Translations under genes and position numbers: made by a program | Part shown: piece after piece, positions 13,213-26,400 of the stretch | Numbering within the stretch: the stretch's first letter is position 1 | Layout: each line of letters begins with the position of its first letter | Assembly: GCA_036785705.1 (NCBI GenBank) | Contig: JAWUZG010000004.1 | Span: forward strand, 11,025,501-11,089,500 | Direction of reading: 5' to 3' | DNA: 64,000 nucleotides | Source: Acanthornis magna | Lineage: Eukaryota; Chordata; Aves; Passeriformes; Acanthizidae | Notes under the pieces: model-generated | The model's input: only the letters and a program-made list of their open reading frames with translations | Told to the model about the DNA's origin: nothing | The model's database searches: none

Positions 13213-16200
13213 AAAAATCTGCAAGTTTCAGGATAAAAGTGAATGTAGGATTAATTAATTACACTCCTACAAATACAAGACACCACAGTTCAGTTCTAGA
13301 ATTAAAAAAAATAGTCTGATATTTTTTACTATCAGTCCACCATAATGGTTTAAAATTAATAAGAGGGAGTGACCTTTGGAATTTTTCACTCTTAGTTAAG
13401 GATAGCTTTGCATAATGCTTAAAAAAAAATCACAACCCAACATAATCTCATTAGATTTGCAGTCAGAAGCAATTCTTTAAAAAGATTAAATATAGCCAGA
13501 AGCTACTGCGTGGTACAAATTCCATTGAAGACAGATAAAAACTAAGGTCAAAACTTTCAAATCTTAGTTTCTAGGACTGACTCCTATAAAGTCAATATCT
13601 TTACATCCAAAAGAAAGTTACTTGGTTTTCAGTAATGATTCAAGAATTTTCAAAATTCAAAATAAAATAAAATAACCAATAAGGATGTCAGTTACTTTTC
13701 TGTTCAGAGTTCCTAGCTTTAGTGTCTCCCTTTTGCAAAAATTCATGATAATACAGCTTGATTTTTATATACAATGCAAGTTAGACTCAAAAAATGGGAC
13801 ACCAGTTTAACATTTTATCATCCATATTTAATGGTCAGCCCCTGTACTACTTGTTAAAACTGCACTTTATTGAGTTTAATAATTGCTGTTATATATGAGA
13901 GTCCCAATTATATTCTCACCATCAGTCCCATTATCCAGAAGTATTACATAAATTTTGAAGGTAAGAAATCCATATAATTGTCTTAATCTTCCCTCTTTCT
14001 GAAGTGGTAACTGGTCTGGAATCATGCAGAGATACTTGAATTTCTTCAGAATAAAATAGGTCTGTTTATGAAAGCCACATGGACATGCCATTATGGTCTT
14101 GCATGCACTGGAATGGTTTAAAGAAAAAGATGATTTGTCTGAAAGAGTTCCCTTACGATACAACATTATTTGATATTTTCATGTTCCAGTTAAGAGATAT
14201 TAATATGTCTGTATTTAACAGCTAACTTAAAAAAAAGCCCCATCTTTTTCTATGGAGGCCATAGGCATCTAAATTGGAGCTTCAGAAGCAGTGAAATGAA
14301 AGAGTCCAGACATCATAATTCTTACACCTACAATACATCTGATACTTCAATTCTACAAGTGGTTTAAATTTTCACTAGATTTTTTTTTTTTTTTTCTCTG
14401 AATTATTTCAGTTCATTCTCAGAAACACTGCTCCTGAGAATAACAAACATATAGCTATATAGCTACTAGATCAAAATGTATGAGTCAGAGATGACACTCT
14501 GCTCCTTCCACAAGACAAACGTCACTTGATGAATGCACTGGACGATGTGTAATGCCTGATAGCCATCACTATTTTAGGCACTCTCAGTCACAGCACTCCT
14601 GTGAGGCTCAGGCTTTGCCCAGGGAAAGGCGAGTGAGAGAGGTATATTAGCAGCTGAAAGACTTGAGTGAAGTTAGTAAGCATCATAGCAATGTCACTAA
14701 AGGGGTAGGCAATTACAGATAATTACTCTATCTGGAGGAATACAGTTATACCACAAAAAATTAGCCTTCATCATTATTTAGTCTTCTAAAATATATTGTC
14801 AGAAATACAAGGAAATACAGAAAACCTGAATAGAGTTTATAGCTACTCCATACTTCAAGCATTTTAATCTCAGTTCTAATTTCATCTTGTTCCAACAGAT
14901 TGTGTTCACAATCCACACCACACACTGACTTTCTATTTTCCTATAAGTCTGTAATTTGGGGTGTGTGTTTTGTTTGCTGTTTTTCCTTAGAAATCAGGTG
15001 GTGCAGGTAACTAAATAATAACTTCATTCTTTAAACAATATCTGCTGTGAAACCCGTGACAGTTTTCAAACATTGATATATGAAAAAGAGAAAGGAATTT
15101 TAAAGAACAAAAACATAGATTTTACCTTATGAATTACTGTTGATTGATTCTATCAATAGGTATGATCAGCTCCTACTGAAAGTTCACCAAAAGTCTTTTA
15201 AATTGAAAAGTATTATTCTGCTACATGTTGAGGGTCATTATCAGTTCCTACAAGAACAAAGACACTTTGATTTTTTCTACTTTGAAACAAAGCTAAAAGG
15301 ATAAAAGTTTAAGTCTTATATTTCAGTTAATGAAGACAAACATATTTCCTGGGGAAAAATATAATCAATCTCCTACTGACTAATGAAAAAGAAGAAAGAA
15401 TAATGCAAATTTTCAGTACAACAGCTATTATAGGACACCTATATCTGTAATACTTCTTGGTTACCTGCTTCATGTTCTGAAAGTGGTTTATTATTAAAAA
15501 AAAAAATACCAAAATATCTATAATTGCATCAGTTTTCTCTGGGGTTCTGGAAATTTCTTTGTCAACATGCCAGTGAAATAGAAACAGGACTTTTAGCTTC
15601 TGCTTTTTATTTTTATTATGCAAAGCATATTTCGTCATCTTACTAAACACATCCAAAAGGTTTCTAGACAGTAGATAACTGACTCCCCATACTACAATTC
15701 AGTGTTTTGCTAAATATGCTACTCAAGATGAAAATAATCCCAAGATGAATGTTTTCGGACAGCCTTTGCCATACTACTGAATAGTTACAAGGTTTGTTTA
15801 CCAGTATTTCCAATAATCTTTCCTAATCAGTAATTGAATTTCTTTGTATTACTGCATAGGAGAGGACATTATCTCAGATATCCTTCTTGCTTTTGAAGAC
15901 TAAGTACATGTAAGGTCTCGTGAAGCAAAAATTTAACAGTGTAAAAGATGAAAGACAATATCATTTGATAAGCAAAGATCTGACAAACTTAAAGTCTATC
16001 TTAGATCAACCAAAAATAGGGCTTCTCATGAGTTTTAGATGAAGGATATTCTTGCTGGCTTCCTGACCTGCATTTTAAATCTTTTACTCTTTTGAAATAA
16101 ATTGGTTGAAAGACGTACAGTAATGCATTGATTGAAATCTTTATTAATTTACTACTATAGAGCAGGCAGAAAAGGGAAAAAATTATAAGGACTGAATAGT

Positions 16201-16724
16201 ACATCTGGGTGAACAATCTCTATATCTGTGAAAATGATGAACTATTTGAAATGGAGTGCTGCACTTTAGGATCTGGCTTTAGTTTTGTTGTTGTGGGTTT
16301 TCTCATTGTTTGCTTTATGTTGTTGCTTTTTAAGCTTTCATTGCAGCAATATTCTAACTCAAAATTGAGTTCAATGTTCACATTAACCCCTATAGTGGTC
16401 CTGAGTAGAGAAAGTTTTGAATCTGCAAAGTCAGTTATAAAAAATCTTACCAAAAAACTTGACAGGGCATTTTATTCTTGCAGGAAAGCTTTAGAAGCAC
16501 AAGCGTGTTTCTGTCATTTGGAACATACAGTCATATTAGCACTACGTGATACATTGCATGAGATAAAGAAAATTAAAAGACTTGGCACAGAATACAAATA
16601 AACTTACAAAATACTGTAATCCTAGTGAGAATAATATCAAATAAAAGCATTTAGATTTGTTTATTTTCAATTAAGAATATTTCCTATGTGTGTTCCACAC
16701 CAGACTGGTATATACAAGTGTTCC
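13213..16724. other. AT-rich non-coding DNA, no gene recognised
   Basis: No recognisable gene or transposon. T tracts occur at 14,382-14,396 and an A tract at 15,497-15,506. A 130-codon open frame at 16,209-16,601 (plus strand) encodes a hydrophobic segment near residues 25-45 but matches nothing I know, and a frame of that length is near chance expectation for 64 kb. Confidence 0.5.
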
Positions 16725-16976
16725 AATCATAGAATGGTTTGGGTTGGAAAGGACCTTAAAGACATCTAGTTCCAAGCCCCATGCCACGGGCAGGAATATC
16801 TTTCAATAGACTGGGTTGCTCAAAGCTCCATCCAACCTCGCCTTAAACCTTCTAGGGATCGTGCATCCCCAGATTCTCTGGGCAACATGGTCTACTGACT
16901 CACCAGCCTTGCAGTAAATCATTTCTTCTTAATATCAAATATAAACCTACCCTCTTTGAGTTTAAAGCCATCACCC
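16725..16976 (-). mobile_element. CR1 LINE 3' end fragment
   Basis: The left edge AATCATAGAATGGTTTGGG is the reverse complement of a common avian CR1 3' end. It is followed by the conserved untranslated region, with recognisable blocks such as TTGGAAAGGACCTTAAAGAC and GGTTGCTCAAAGC. The match continues to about 16,976, where it stops in the block corresponding to CR1 'TTTAAAGCCATCACCC'. The sequence beyond is unlike CR1 and looks like an LTR edge. No ORF2 coding part remains. Confidence 0.87.
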
Positions 16977-17293
16977 TGTCATGGGCCACCAGCTGGGGTG
17001 TTCCTTGCAAATTCTCGTCAGGCCGCACGAAAACAAAGGCCTGCATGTCAGGGAACTCTTATGTTTTACTGCACACCTTCTTAACTCCAGCAACCAGCCC
17101 ACTGCCTAGACTGAAAGTGTTGGCTAACAAGCCCATAAATTCTTACAACACACTTCCACATGAGTGAAGGCTAACAAACCCTTGGGTCTATACTGTACAC
17201 TTCAATAAGTTCTCAACTCCCACAACAAACACATCAGCGGTGCTGGTTCACAAGCCACAAACACCTCCACAAGCTCCTCACATTCCCCCAACA
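16977..17293 (-). mobile_element. Probable LTR of an endogenous retrovirus (3' LTR, minus strand)
   Basis: Read on the minus strand, this segment starts TGTTGGGGGAATG at 17,293 and can be followed to ...GGCCCATGACA at 16,977, giving TG...CA edges and a length of about 317 bp. That suits a short ERVK-like LTR. It joins CR1 sequence on the left. An env-like frame ends five bases to the right of the LTR start, as in a 3' LTR. I see no polypurine tract and no second LTR copy, so the exact edges and class are inferred. Confidence 0.45.
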
Positions 17294-17297
17294 AATT

Positions 17298-17418
17298 TCA
17301 GTGCTGAGTATGGGCTGGAATATGATAACCATGCTTTGCCCAAGCCAAACGAGGAATGAAAACAAATAACATCATCAATCCTGAGATACAGAGTATGATG
17401 GCGGCGTGGATGGTCCAG
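17298..17418 (-). pseudogene. Possible env C-terminal remnant
   Basis: On the minus strand an open stretch of about 40 codons ends at a stop (17,298-17,300) five bases before the putative LTR edge. It encodes a hydrophobic segment of about 17 residues followed by a short polar tail. This is the layout of the membrane-anchor and cytoplasmic end of a retroviral envelope gene. A stop lies upstream in the same frame and no further env sequence can be followed past about 17,440, so it is a truncated remnant. A chance hydrophobic frame is the alternative. Confidence 0.33.
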
Positions 17419-17439
17419 ATGGTTCAGAGCTGGGATTGT

Positions 17440-20400
17440 GAGACAAAGAATGTAAAAGAAAAAGAGATAAAAAAGAGAATGAGGGGGACTGATTCTATTT
17501 ATCTAGAATAACTTTTAGAACTACAGACTATGTAGACCATGTGTGTAAGAACTCAGGTGTTTTTCAAAGCAGTACTGGTAAAAATGTTGTGCTTTGAAAA
17601 GATAAAATCTAGACAAACCTTAGTCATCAAACTCTGAAAATATTTGCAATATCTGAGGAAAAAAGTACCATCTCAGAATGCTGAAGATGTTATTAATAGG
17701 GCTTCTGAGATTGCACTCTTGACACCACACATGTACAAAGACAGCAGAGAGCAAAAGTGTCCAAGAACACACAAACAATAGCTACTGCCATGTATATTCA
17801 CTAATATTAGCTCTGAAATCATTATGTGTTAAGCAAAACATCCTTTGAGACAAAATCACAATTTTCCTTTCTACAGAAAGAATCATGAACCTAAGAGAAA
17901 ATTTTCTACACATATTTTGTATATTGATATGCCTGGCAGATTTAAACATAATAAAAATTTTAAAAAAGAAAAATCCAATATTCATTATCAGCTTCTGGCT
18001 GTCCATAATCTAGCTAATGACTGATATTAGGAATTTGACTCTAATTTTTTTTTTTTATAAAGCAGGTATCACAGTGCAACAACAAAAAATCCTCTTGAAA
18101 ATTCTTTAATGATTTCAAGTTCATTGAAATAGCTGAACAACTTTGAATCTTTTGTCTAATTCAAACCTCATTAAAAGCAAAAGCTTGCAAGTTTCAGTAT
18201 TATGTATCTTATCACCAAGTGTAGTCATGGAATTTTTATGTATATAATCCTACAACCATATAGCAGAGAAAATGAGATTACTCAAATATATTCTTCCACT
18301 TCAGTAAAGTTCACATGAATATTACATATATACTTAACAGCCATACTGTAGAAATAATGAGATTACAAGTACTCTACTCCCTCTAAGGATAATAAGAAAA
18401 AATGTAGTGCTCTACATGATTATATTTCTTAATTCATTGTTAAAGACAACAGAGACCATGTTTTTTAATAATAATAAAAGTGCAGAATTTTCACTATTAG
18501 TTCTTCACAGAATCAGCTCTTACAGTGTATTATCAACATGTATAAGGAGGACTGTGAAAATTTCTTTTACCAGCCAAATTGGAAAATGTATTAAAAACAA
18601 AAAAGAGCTATTTTAATTCTGTGGAAAGAAAAAGAATGTGGGAAATTAATTTTGTATGCTTCTACTAACGAGGATAAATGTTTTCTAAAATTATTTGTTT
18701 GTTAGTCTTTTCCTCAATGAATTAGTTAATCTATTGCAGTTAGAAGGAATTCACTGTGGTATGAGTTTTCTTCTGATGCAGTACTATGTATTATAAAGAC
18801 TATACAATATCTGTTTTCCCTGAATGCAGCGCAAGTAGTACAACAATAAGAAAATTTAATTCCTAAAATGTTACGTTTTTTTCAGCTTTCAATTAGTCCA
18901 GGATCCAATCTATTCAAACTTTTCTCAGGACCAAGTAATATATATGAATTCAGGTTGTTTGATCATTCTTGATGCCTCCCAGTGAGATCTACTTTAGGTT
19001 GTTTTTTCCTCCAGATACAGAAACCAAAAGGTGTGTTTCAGTGACAATTTCAGCTGCATTTTCTCCTGATAGGAAGAAAACTATCAACATATTTTGCAAA
19101 ATAAGAACAATTTTCTTATCAAAACAATTAACTTGTAACTTGTTTTATTGCATATTAAGAGCCCTGAAATGTCAAAAAAGTCCCAATATAAATAAAATAA
19201 GTTCTAAAAGACAGTGTAGATTTCAGATTGCTAATTTTTAGCTGGAATTATTTAACACTGTCTGAACTAGGTCCTTCACTATTCCTGTAAATATCATACA
19301 AAGATCATGTAAAAAGCATATAAAGATGAGCATTTATCTTGGTAGAGACTGATCACAGGATTTCAGGAAATGAAACTACTATAGGAAAAGCAGTTATACA
19401 TTTTCAGATGAGAGAGTTGTGCTGTTCATATAGTTAGGGCGTTTAAATCACAGCTCTTTAAAGGTATCAAGGTAGAAATCACATTTTTATTTTAGAAGAA
19501 AAGGTAAGAATGCAATAGAGACATATTTTTTCAGGCATCAAATGGGCTTAAAACCAAAAAATCTCTGGAAGAAGAGTGATTTAGAGATTCTGCAAACCAT
19601 TAGTTTTGTCAATGTGGCTTCCCAAATCATATCTGGACATGTGGCAAAATCAAATACAGGGTGACAATGTTAAAAGGTGCAGCAAGGTATGCTAAATGAC
19701 CAGTAAATTTCTGTGATTGACTGCAGAACTGTTACTTAAGCCAAAACATAAAGTCATTGTAACTGAAGATCCAGAAATAACTAATCTGGTAAAGATTTGA
19801 CACTCTAAGGTGCAATAAAGTGAAGCCAAGTAAGTTAGATAAGTTGAAATAGGTGATGCATAACCTTCAGGCCTTAGCTGGGACCACATAAGATCAGTAG
19901 ACTGTAGCAAAAAAAATCAAACAACCAAGCAAAAAATCTTACAAACAGGGCAACAAGCAGAAGAGTCTACTGACAAGGAAGAGCTCATTCACCATGACCA
20001 TCTTGCTCTCCCAGGAAAAAACTCTGGGTGCTGGCAACTTGTCTTAGTCCTCTGAGAATGGATCCAAAGGTACACTGAGAAGGTGAATATCATGTCAGAG
20101 AGAAGGAATGGATATACAGAAGGCATTTCTGTGTAAAAATTGTAACTCCATTGTTGTTGGTGACGTTTTTCCACATCGATTATATAATTTTGACCAAAAC
20201 ACTGCTATAAGACTAATTGAATTTACAGTCCATCCTACATGTTAACAGTGTATTCTCCTTTTCCCATAACAGTATTTTGAGACACACAACACACCTGAGA
20301 GCCTGAGATTTCAGACTGAAGTTTATTTGGATACCTACTGTATCACTATAGTAGCATCCATACAGTAGCATCATCTTTGCGGAGACAGGCTTAGATAATC

Positions 20401-23400
20401 ACCACCAGCCATGTGAAACAGAGGAAGCCAGACAAATACAATTACATTACAGGACACTGGTTTTGTTATTGGGCACTAGTGCATGAAGTGTTGAATGCAA
20501 ATATATGGAGGTAACCTCCAGAGGTGATGAAACCAACAGAGGTGATATCAGCACTCACTTGTTTCAACTTTAGACCTATATCCTAAAAGGGCTGTACTAG
20601 AACTTGGATTCCCTCTAGCCTGACTTCTAAAATGATAAGGAAATTCTTATAACTGAATATATGCTGCAAATTTGCAGTATTTACATGCAAAAAACTGTGT
20701 ATGCATTTTACATATACAGCTGCAAAATATATGAGTATAATGTACACCAATGTGCAGTAAGGGAATTAGAAATTACAATGAATAGAAATGATGCAGAGAT
20801 GAGGCCAGTTTTAAATGTCATAATAATGGTTTATTGTGTTGCTATTCATTAGCAATAAACATTGCCAATCCTATTTTTTGCTCATTGCCAATTATTATTA
20901 CTACATGCATAAAAAGGTCTTTAACTGTTAGAACTTAAACCGGCAGCAACACGTAGCTAATACAGTATAATCAGAATTGACAGTTACAGCTCTTGTCTCT
21001 CCAAGATCAACATGACCATATCTGAGTACTCTTTGACAAGGGAAGCTGGGACCAAAGCAGGAATATTCATTCTATCCCATCTTGTTTCTCTCTTCACTGA
21101 TTCTTCGTGTTCCATAGATTTCTCTTCAACAGAAATGAGGTGATCTTTCCTGTTGAGGTCATCAGATATGATCTTCTAGTACCTGTACTTGTTTGCATTT
21201 TGCCAATACTGTTTCTTAGTCTACATTCTTTGCTTTTCTTTCACAGGTTTTACTGCTTGCATATATTTTCCTGAACCCTGCTTGTGGACCTGTCCTGCAA
21301 GTCTCCTTTGCAGTAACATTTTATATAGTGCTGACATTATACACCTTGTGTAACAGAGTTATGAAATGCTTAATGTGCTAGTTTGGTTTACTGAGGTCCA
21401 GGTGTATGACAAATAAATATTAATTTAATCTAATCTTATTTAGTCTACCTCTACTTTACATATACCACAGGTCACCATTCTGGCTACGATATTGAATGTA
21501 ATGGGCTCCTCTGTAACCTGTTCTACCTCTGGTGCCATTTCTCTGACACCCCCAGCTGCACAGTGCCCACTTTTAGTGGCAGATATGAAACACATACTTT
21601 TAAACAAAATATCTGGTGGTTTGGTGACTGTGGTAATCCCCTGGGATGTGAAGAACGCAGCTGAAGAAACTTAAATCCAAGTCTTCTTATCTCTTAGAAA
21701 ATGTTCTCCTTGGATATTTATTCAAAGGCCTTTGATTTTAAGTGAAGTAACTGAAATAACACAGCACTGAGTTATGAAATGCAAAGTATAGCTTGTTCTA
21801 AGCATACTGAATATATTAAGTCTCTTTTGCATTTTGTTGTATTTTATCTAGACATTTGCAGCTGTAAATACATGCATGCTCACGATCTTCAGTTTTAGGG
21901 TCTAAAGAATCTTCAAGTGATTAAGCAATCTTGACAGTGTTTTTCTATATCATTCTCCAGGAACTAAACATAAATTTTATTTAAGTATCCTTTTCATCTG
22001 TAATTTGCTTTGTTATGTTTAGAAACAAGCTCTGGTTTTGAAAGAATCCACACTGTTTTGAGCTTAACTGATTCTGAATTCAGTATTTTGTATAGGTTTT
22101 AAATATTACTGAAAGAAGAAATATTGGATGCTGAAAAATAAAAAGTATGCATGTACACATATATGCTTACCGTATTACAGAATGTTGAAATTAATGCAGG
22201 TTGACTGAAAATACCATCATTTACATTAATAGTACATGAAACAATTTCTCTTGACAAATTATGTATTCACAACAATATTCAGGGAGATTATTTGATAGTT
22301 ATGTCACACATGGCAGAATTATATTTTCTAGCAAATATTTTCTAGTAACTCTTACCAGTCAACTCTCTTCATTTCTCTCAAAACAGAACTTTTGTGTGTG
22401 TACCTCTAGATCAGAGTGTAAATATTTGGGTTTAACAGATTACGGGGATGAATTTAGGCAGAATTAAGAGAAAAACAATAATTAAAAAATCCTACATGCT
22501 TTAGCTGCTATAATTTAAAAATCCAACATGCTTTGTGACTACAATTAATATAATATATTTAAAATTTTAAAAAATTTTACGAACCAAAAAAAAAGCTGAC
22601 CTACAATTATAAGGGGAAAAGAAGAGATAGTTATATCTGTCAAAGGGTAATCCATACTAGAGTAGAATTTATTTCTCACATGTTTGATATCTAAGTAGGT
22701 TTGGATCATTCATGACTAGCTTTTCTATTTCTCTTCATAAAGTGGGAGCACTGCTAACTTATTTCAGGAAGTTTCCTCTTTTTTTCCCCCTCAATGTCTA
22801 TTTATTTATGAGGAAATAACTGCACTGCTACTACACATATATATATAATTCTGTAACTAATTTTTTTCATCACATTAATAGAGCCAAAGAAGGGGTTTAG
22901 TCTAGTGGTGTTTAAGACCCAAAGGGTTTAGAAGGAGGGAGTGTAGGCCTAGGCAAAAACTAGACAGTTTGCCTAAGACCAAGAAAAACAAATCCTGTGC
23001 TCAGAAAAAGAAATCCAGATTGACAAATGTCTAGGTTTAAAGTGACTTAATTAGACTCTTTAAAACAATTACACTGAGACTTTTTTTAAAAAGAAAATAA
23101 GCACTAGAATCTGCACATTCACTACAGATGCAGACTTAGATGAGAAGTGTGAATTAGAGGCCTGATTTTAAGGCAATAATTTTAGGTTGATTAATGTTAG
23201 TTGAGGAAATTCACCATTTATTGTATGTCTAAGCAAGTTGGTCTAATAAATATATGTGAGTGTGTCATTAAACATCCTCAAATAGTGGTGTACTTACTTC
23301 CAGTAAAAATCAATAGCTAGGCTTTGTAACAAAACTTTTACTAATATTACTGTACAAATATAATGCTTCTGTTTCTTTGGTCATATTCCATACAGATTTT

Positions 23401-26400
23401 GTGTTTAGCTAAATTTTTTTGCTGAAATATCAAGTTTCTTTACACAGGGATTGACAGTCAGCTTCGTCAGTACATGTTGAAATAGAGCTAGTTATTACTG
23501 AGAACAGCAGTGAACTGAAAGCAAGTCAAGAAGACTTAAAAGCCAGTTTTTATTGTCTTGGCATTGGAAGTTAATTTTTATGTGTACACAATCACAAAAA
23601 ATATTATTTAAAAATGTTGAGACACATTCATAAAAGAACATTCACAGTCCATAACCCTTCAGGAGTAAAAAAAACCCAAAAAACCAACCAAACAAACAAA
23701 AAAAGAATTCACCGAGCTATGGACAGTTCCTTAAAAATGACTGAAAATAATTATGAAAACTTAAGGCATAGAAAGTTTAGGAAGACATTTGTTTTTTTGC
23801 AGAAATTAACAGAGATGTGAGCAAAATTATTTTTGACTGTTAAGCTCCTAATCACGTGTCCAAGAATTACAAAATATATGCACCCTTTGGATAATGAACT
23901 GCAAACAAAGATCACCTGATATTTTCCAACGTATTTCCTATGACACTGATAGCATGTTCTATTAGCTAAAAATGGTTGTTTAACATGTTCACAGCATGAA
24001 ATATATTATGAAACTATTAAAGTTATTCCACATGAACATCTATTTTTTTTTTCATAATTTGAATAGTCATCTAGTGTTGAGGATACTGGTTAATATTTAT
24101 GAAATATATTTAAAATTATACTTTATTTGTAAACACTGTGAATCTATAATAATAAGTAAATTTCCTTTTGATACAAACATAAATTATCTCTGAGACAAGA
24201 ACTATCAAAGTGATTTTATTCAAGTTTTTTCATCTGACTAAGATAAAATAGTTGCTGAAGGAGCACAAGAAGATCTTTTTTTGAATCAGAAGCCCCTATC
24301 ACTACGAAAAATAGCACTAATATATAAAAAATCCATGTTGCCACTTATATAATGAAAAATAAATACTTTCTTTCTGGAAAAATAAAAATGTTTTTAGCAG
24401 GTCTGATCCATCCAACAGAACAAATGAAACTCCATTCATAGCTATTGGTGCTGGGGTAACTCCTCAAATTGCTGCAATTATCACTTTGTCTTGAAAACAG
24501 ACTGCTACCCCTTCCTGATGGATGGAAAGGACTACAAATGTGCGCGAAAGAAGGATGAGTGCATATCTTAACCTCAAAATATTAAAAAAATGTAAATCAG
24601 CATCAGGTTAAAATTCTTCAACACAGGCATCATAAAATGTGGGAGTGTAAGAAAAAACCTTGTGACTCAACCACTTATTTTTCTTCTCTCTTTTAAAATT
24701 ACATCTGAGCATAAACTAGTATATAGTGCTCTTGATAAAAAGAATTGCCTTGATAAAAGAAAAAAATTATATCAGAGATACACTTGTTCAATAATTTATA
24801 TAATTGTCTTGATACTAAATTAATTTCAAGTTCCAAAATTCTTCCCATGTCTTCTGACAATTAAAGAAGTTCCTAAGTTTTTAAGGTGCAAATCCAAGAA
24901 AATATTTTAGATAGCATTAAAAAAACCCACCCAAAATTTCCGATCTTTCTCCTTTTTTACAATCAATCACATTGTAATATGGAGTAGAAATTAAAGCTTA
25001 ATTAGGCATTACTACTTATGGAATAAGATACATTTAAGCAATTCTAATTTATATTATGAAATTTATTTTAAAATATGAACTGCAATGGCAACTAAATGAG
25101 AGTTTATTCCTCTTCTGTTACCTGGCAGAGTTGAAATATTCAACTATCTTTTGATTCCTAGAATTATTAAAATAACTGAAATTAGACTGGAAAAATCATC
25201 AATAAGAAGAAAGTAAGAAATGAGACTGAATCCTTAAACCACACTGGTCTGCCATGCAGCTCTCAGCTTGACCTGAAAGCCCTCAGCTTTCTATCCAGCT
25301 TTGTATCAAAAAGATAATTTAAAATGTCACAAAGAATGACATGTAGACAAGTACGGACAGACATTCTCAGTCAGTAATAAAGCAGAACATTACCACACAG
25401 CAGAGTGCAATGAAGATTTTAATTGAAGACTCTGACACAGGTGAGATAGGATTTTATTCCAAGGATAAAGGAAATCTCAAAATCAAAGGCTCTTGTGGAG
25501 ACATGTGCTGGACATGGCCTTGGTGAGACACACTGAAAGTAGCTCTGAGAGGTACTACTGGAGACACATGGATGGAATGGCTTTGAAGATAGGAGACTCC
25601 AAGGGCAGCAGGAGAGGATCCAAGGAAGAGCTGAAAAGGGTGTAGAAGAGGAAACCAAAATGACATTCAGAGGATGCCATGGCCCAGCACTAGGACAGTG
25701 CACTGCACAACGGTGATTGCTTTGTCACTCCATTCCTGTGATGAGACGAAAAATTTAGATTGTCACATGAGTTTTCATAAGAAGAGAGAAGCAAACTGAC
25801 ATTCTTTTCCAAACATCTGAGAGATAGGGTTTCAAGATTATAAGAGGAGGAAATACTGCAATTTAATTCAATATTTAATTCAATTAATTAATCAAAACCC
25901 ATTCAGGTAATCCCTGAATTAAATAACTTCTAATACCAAGTCTTCTTAATACTATTATTACTGCTATTGCACATTCACTTTCCAGGTTCAACAGGTCATA
26001 GTATCTTTCAGTATTTTTGAAACTGTTTCTCTACCCAAAAATATACTTTCCAGCTCTGCTCCTTCTTTGGCTTAATGAAAAACAATAGGCTGATAGCTAG
26101 TTGTTCTATATGCTTTAGATATTAGTGGAAGAGAAACACAACAGTTTTAAAATATAAACATAGGAATTCACACTAATAATTTCACTTATAATAAGTTATT
26201 TATATGTTTGGCTTTTGAAAACTAATTAAAAATACTGATTATGTAGGACTTCCATATTTAGTGAAAATTTTGTATTTTGTTGTAGCAAATTCTTCTTACA
26301 TCTTGCTGAAGGTACAAACAAATACTGAAAGTCTGGGTCACTTTGTATTCAAGTATATGTGAAAATATGTACACACACATTATTGAGGCACAACTTAAAT

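Noticed and set aside
16209..16601. 130-codon open frame with a hydrophobic segment
   Set aside because: No recognisable domain, splice context or conservation evidence. A frame of this length is near what chance gives in 64 kb on six frames.
21492..21674. 60-codon frame with Cys/Pro-rich content
   Set aside because: Too short, with no domain, no flanking exons recognised and no codon signal.
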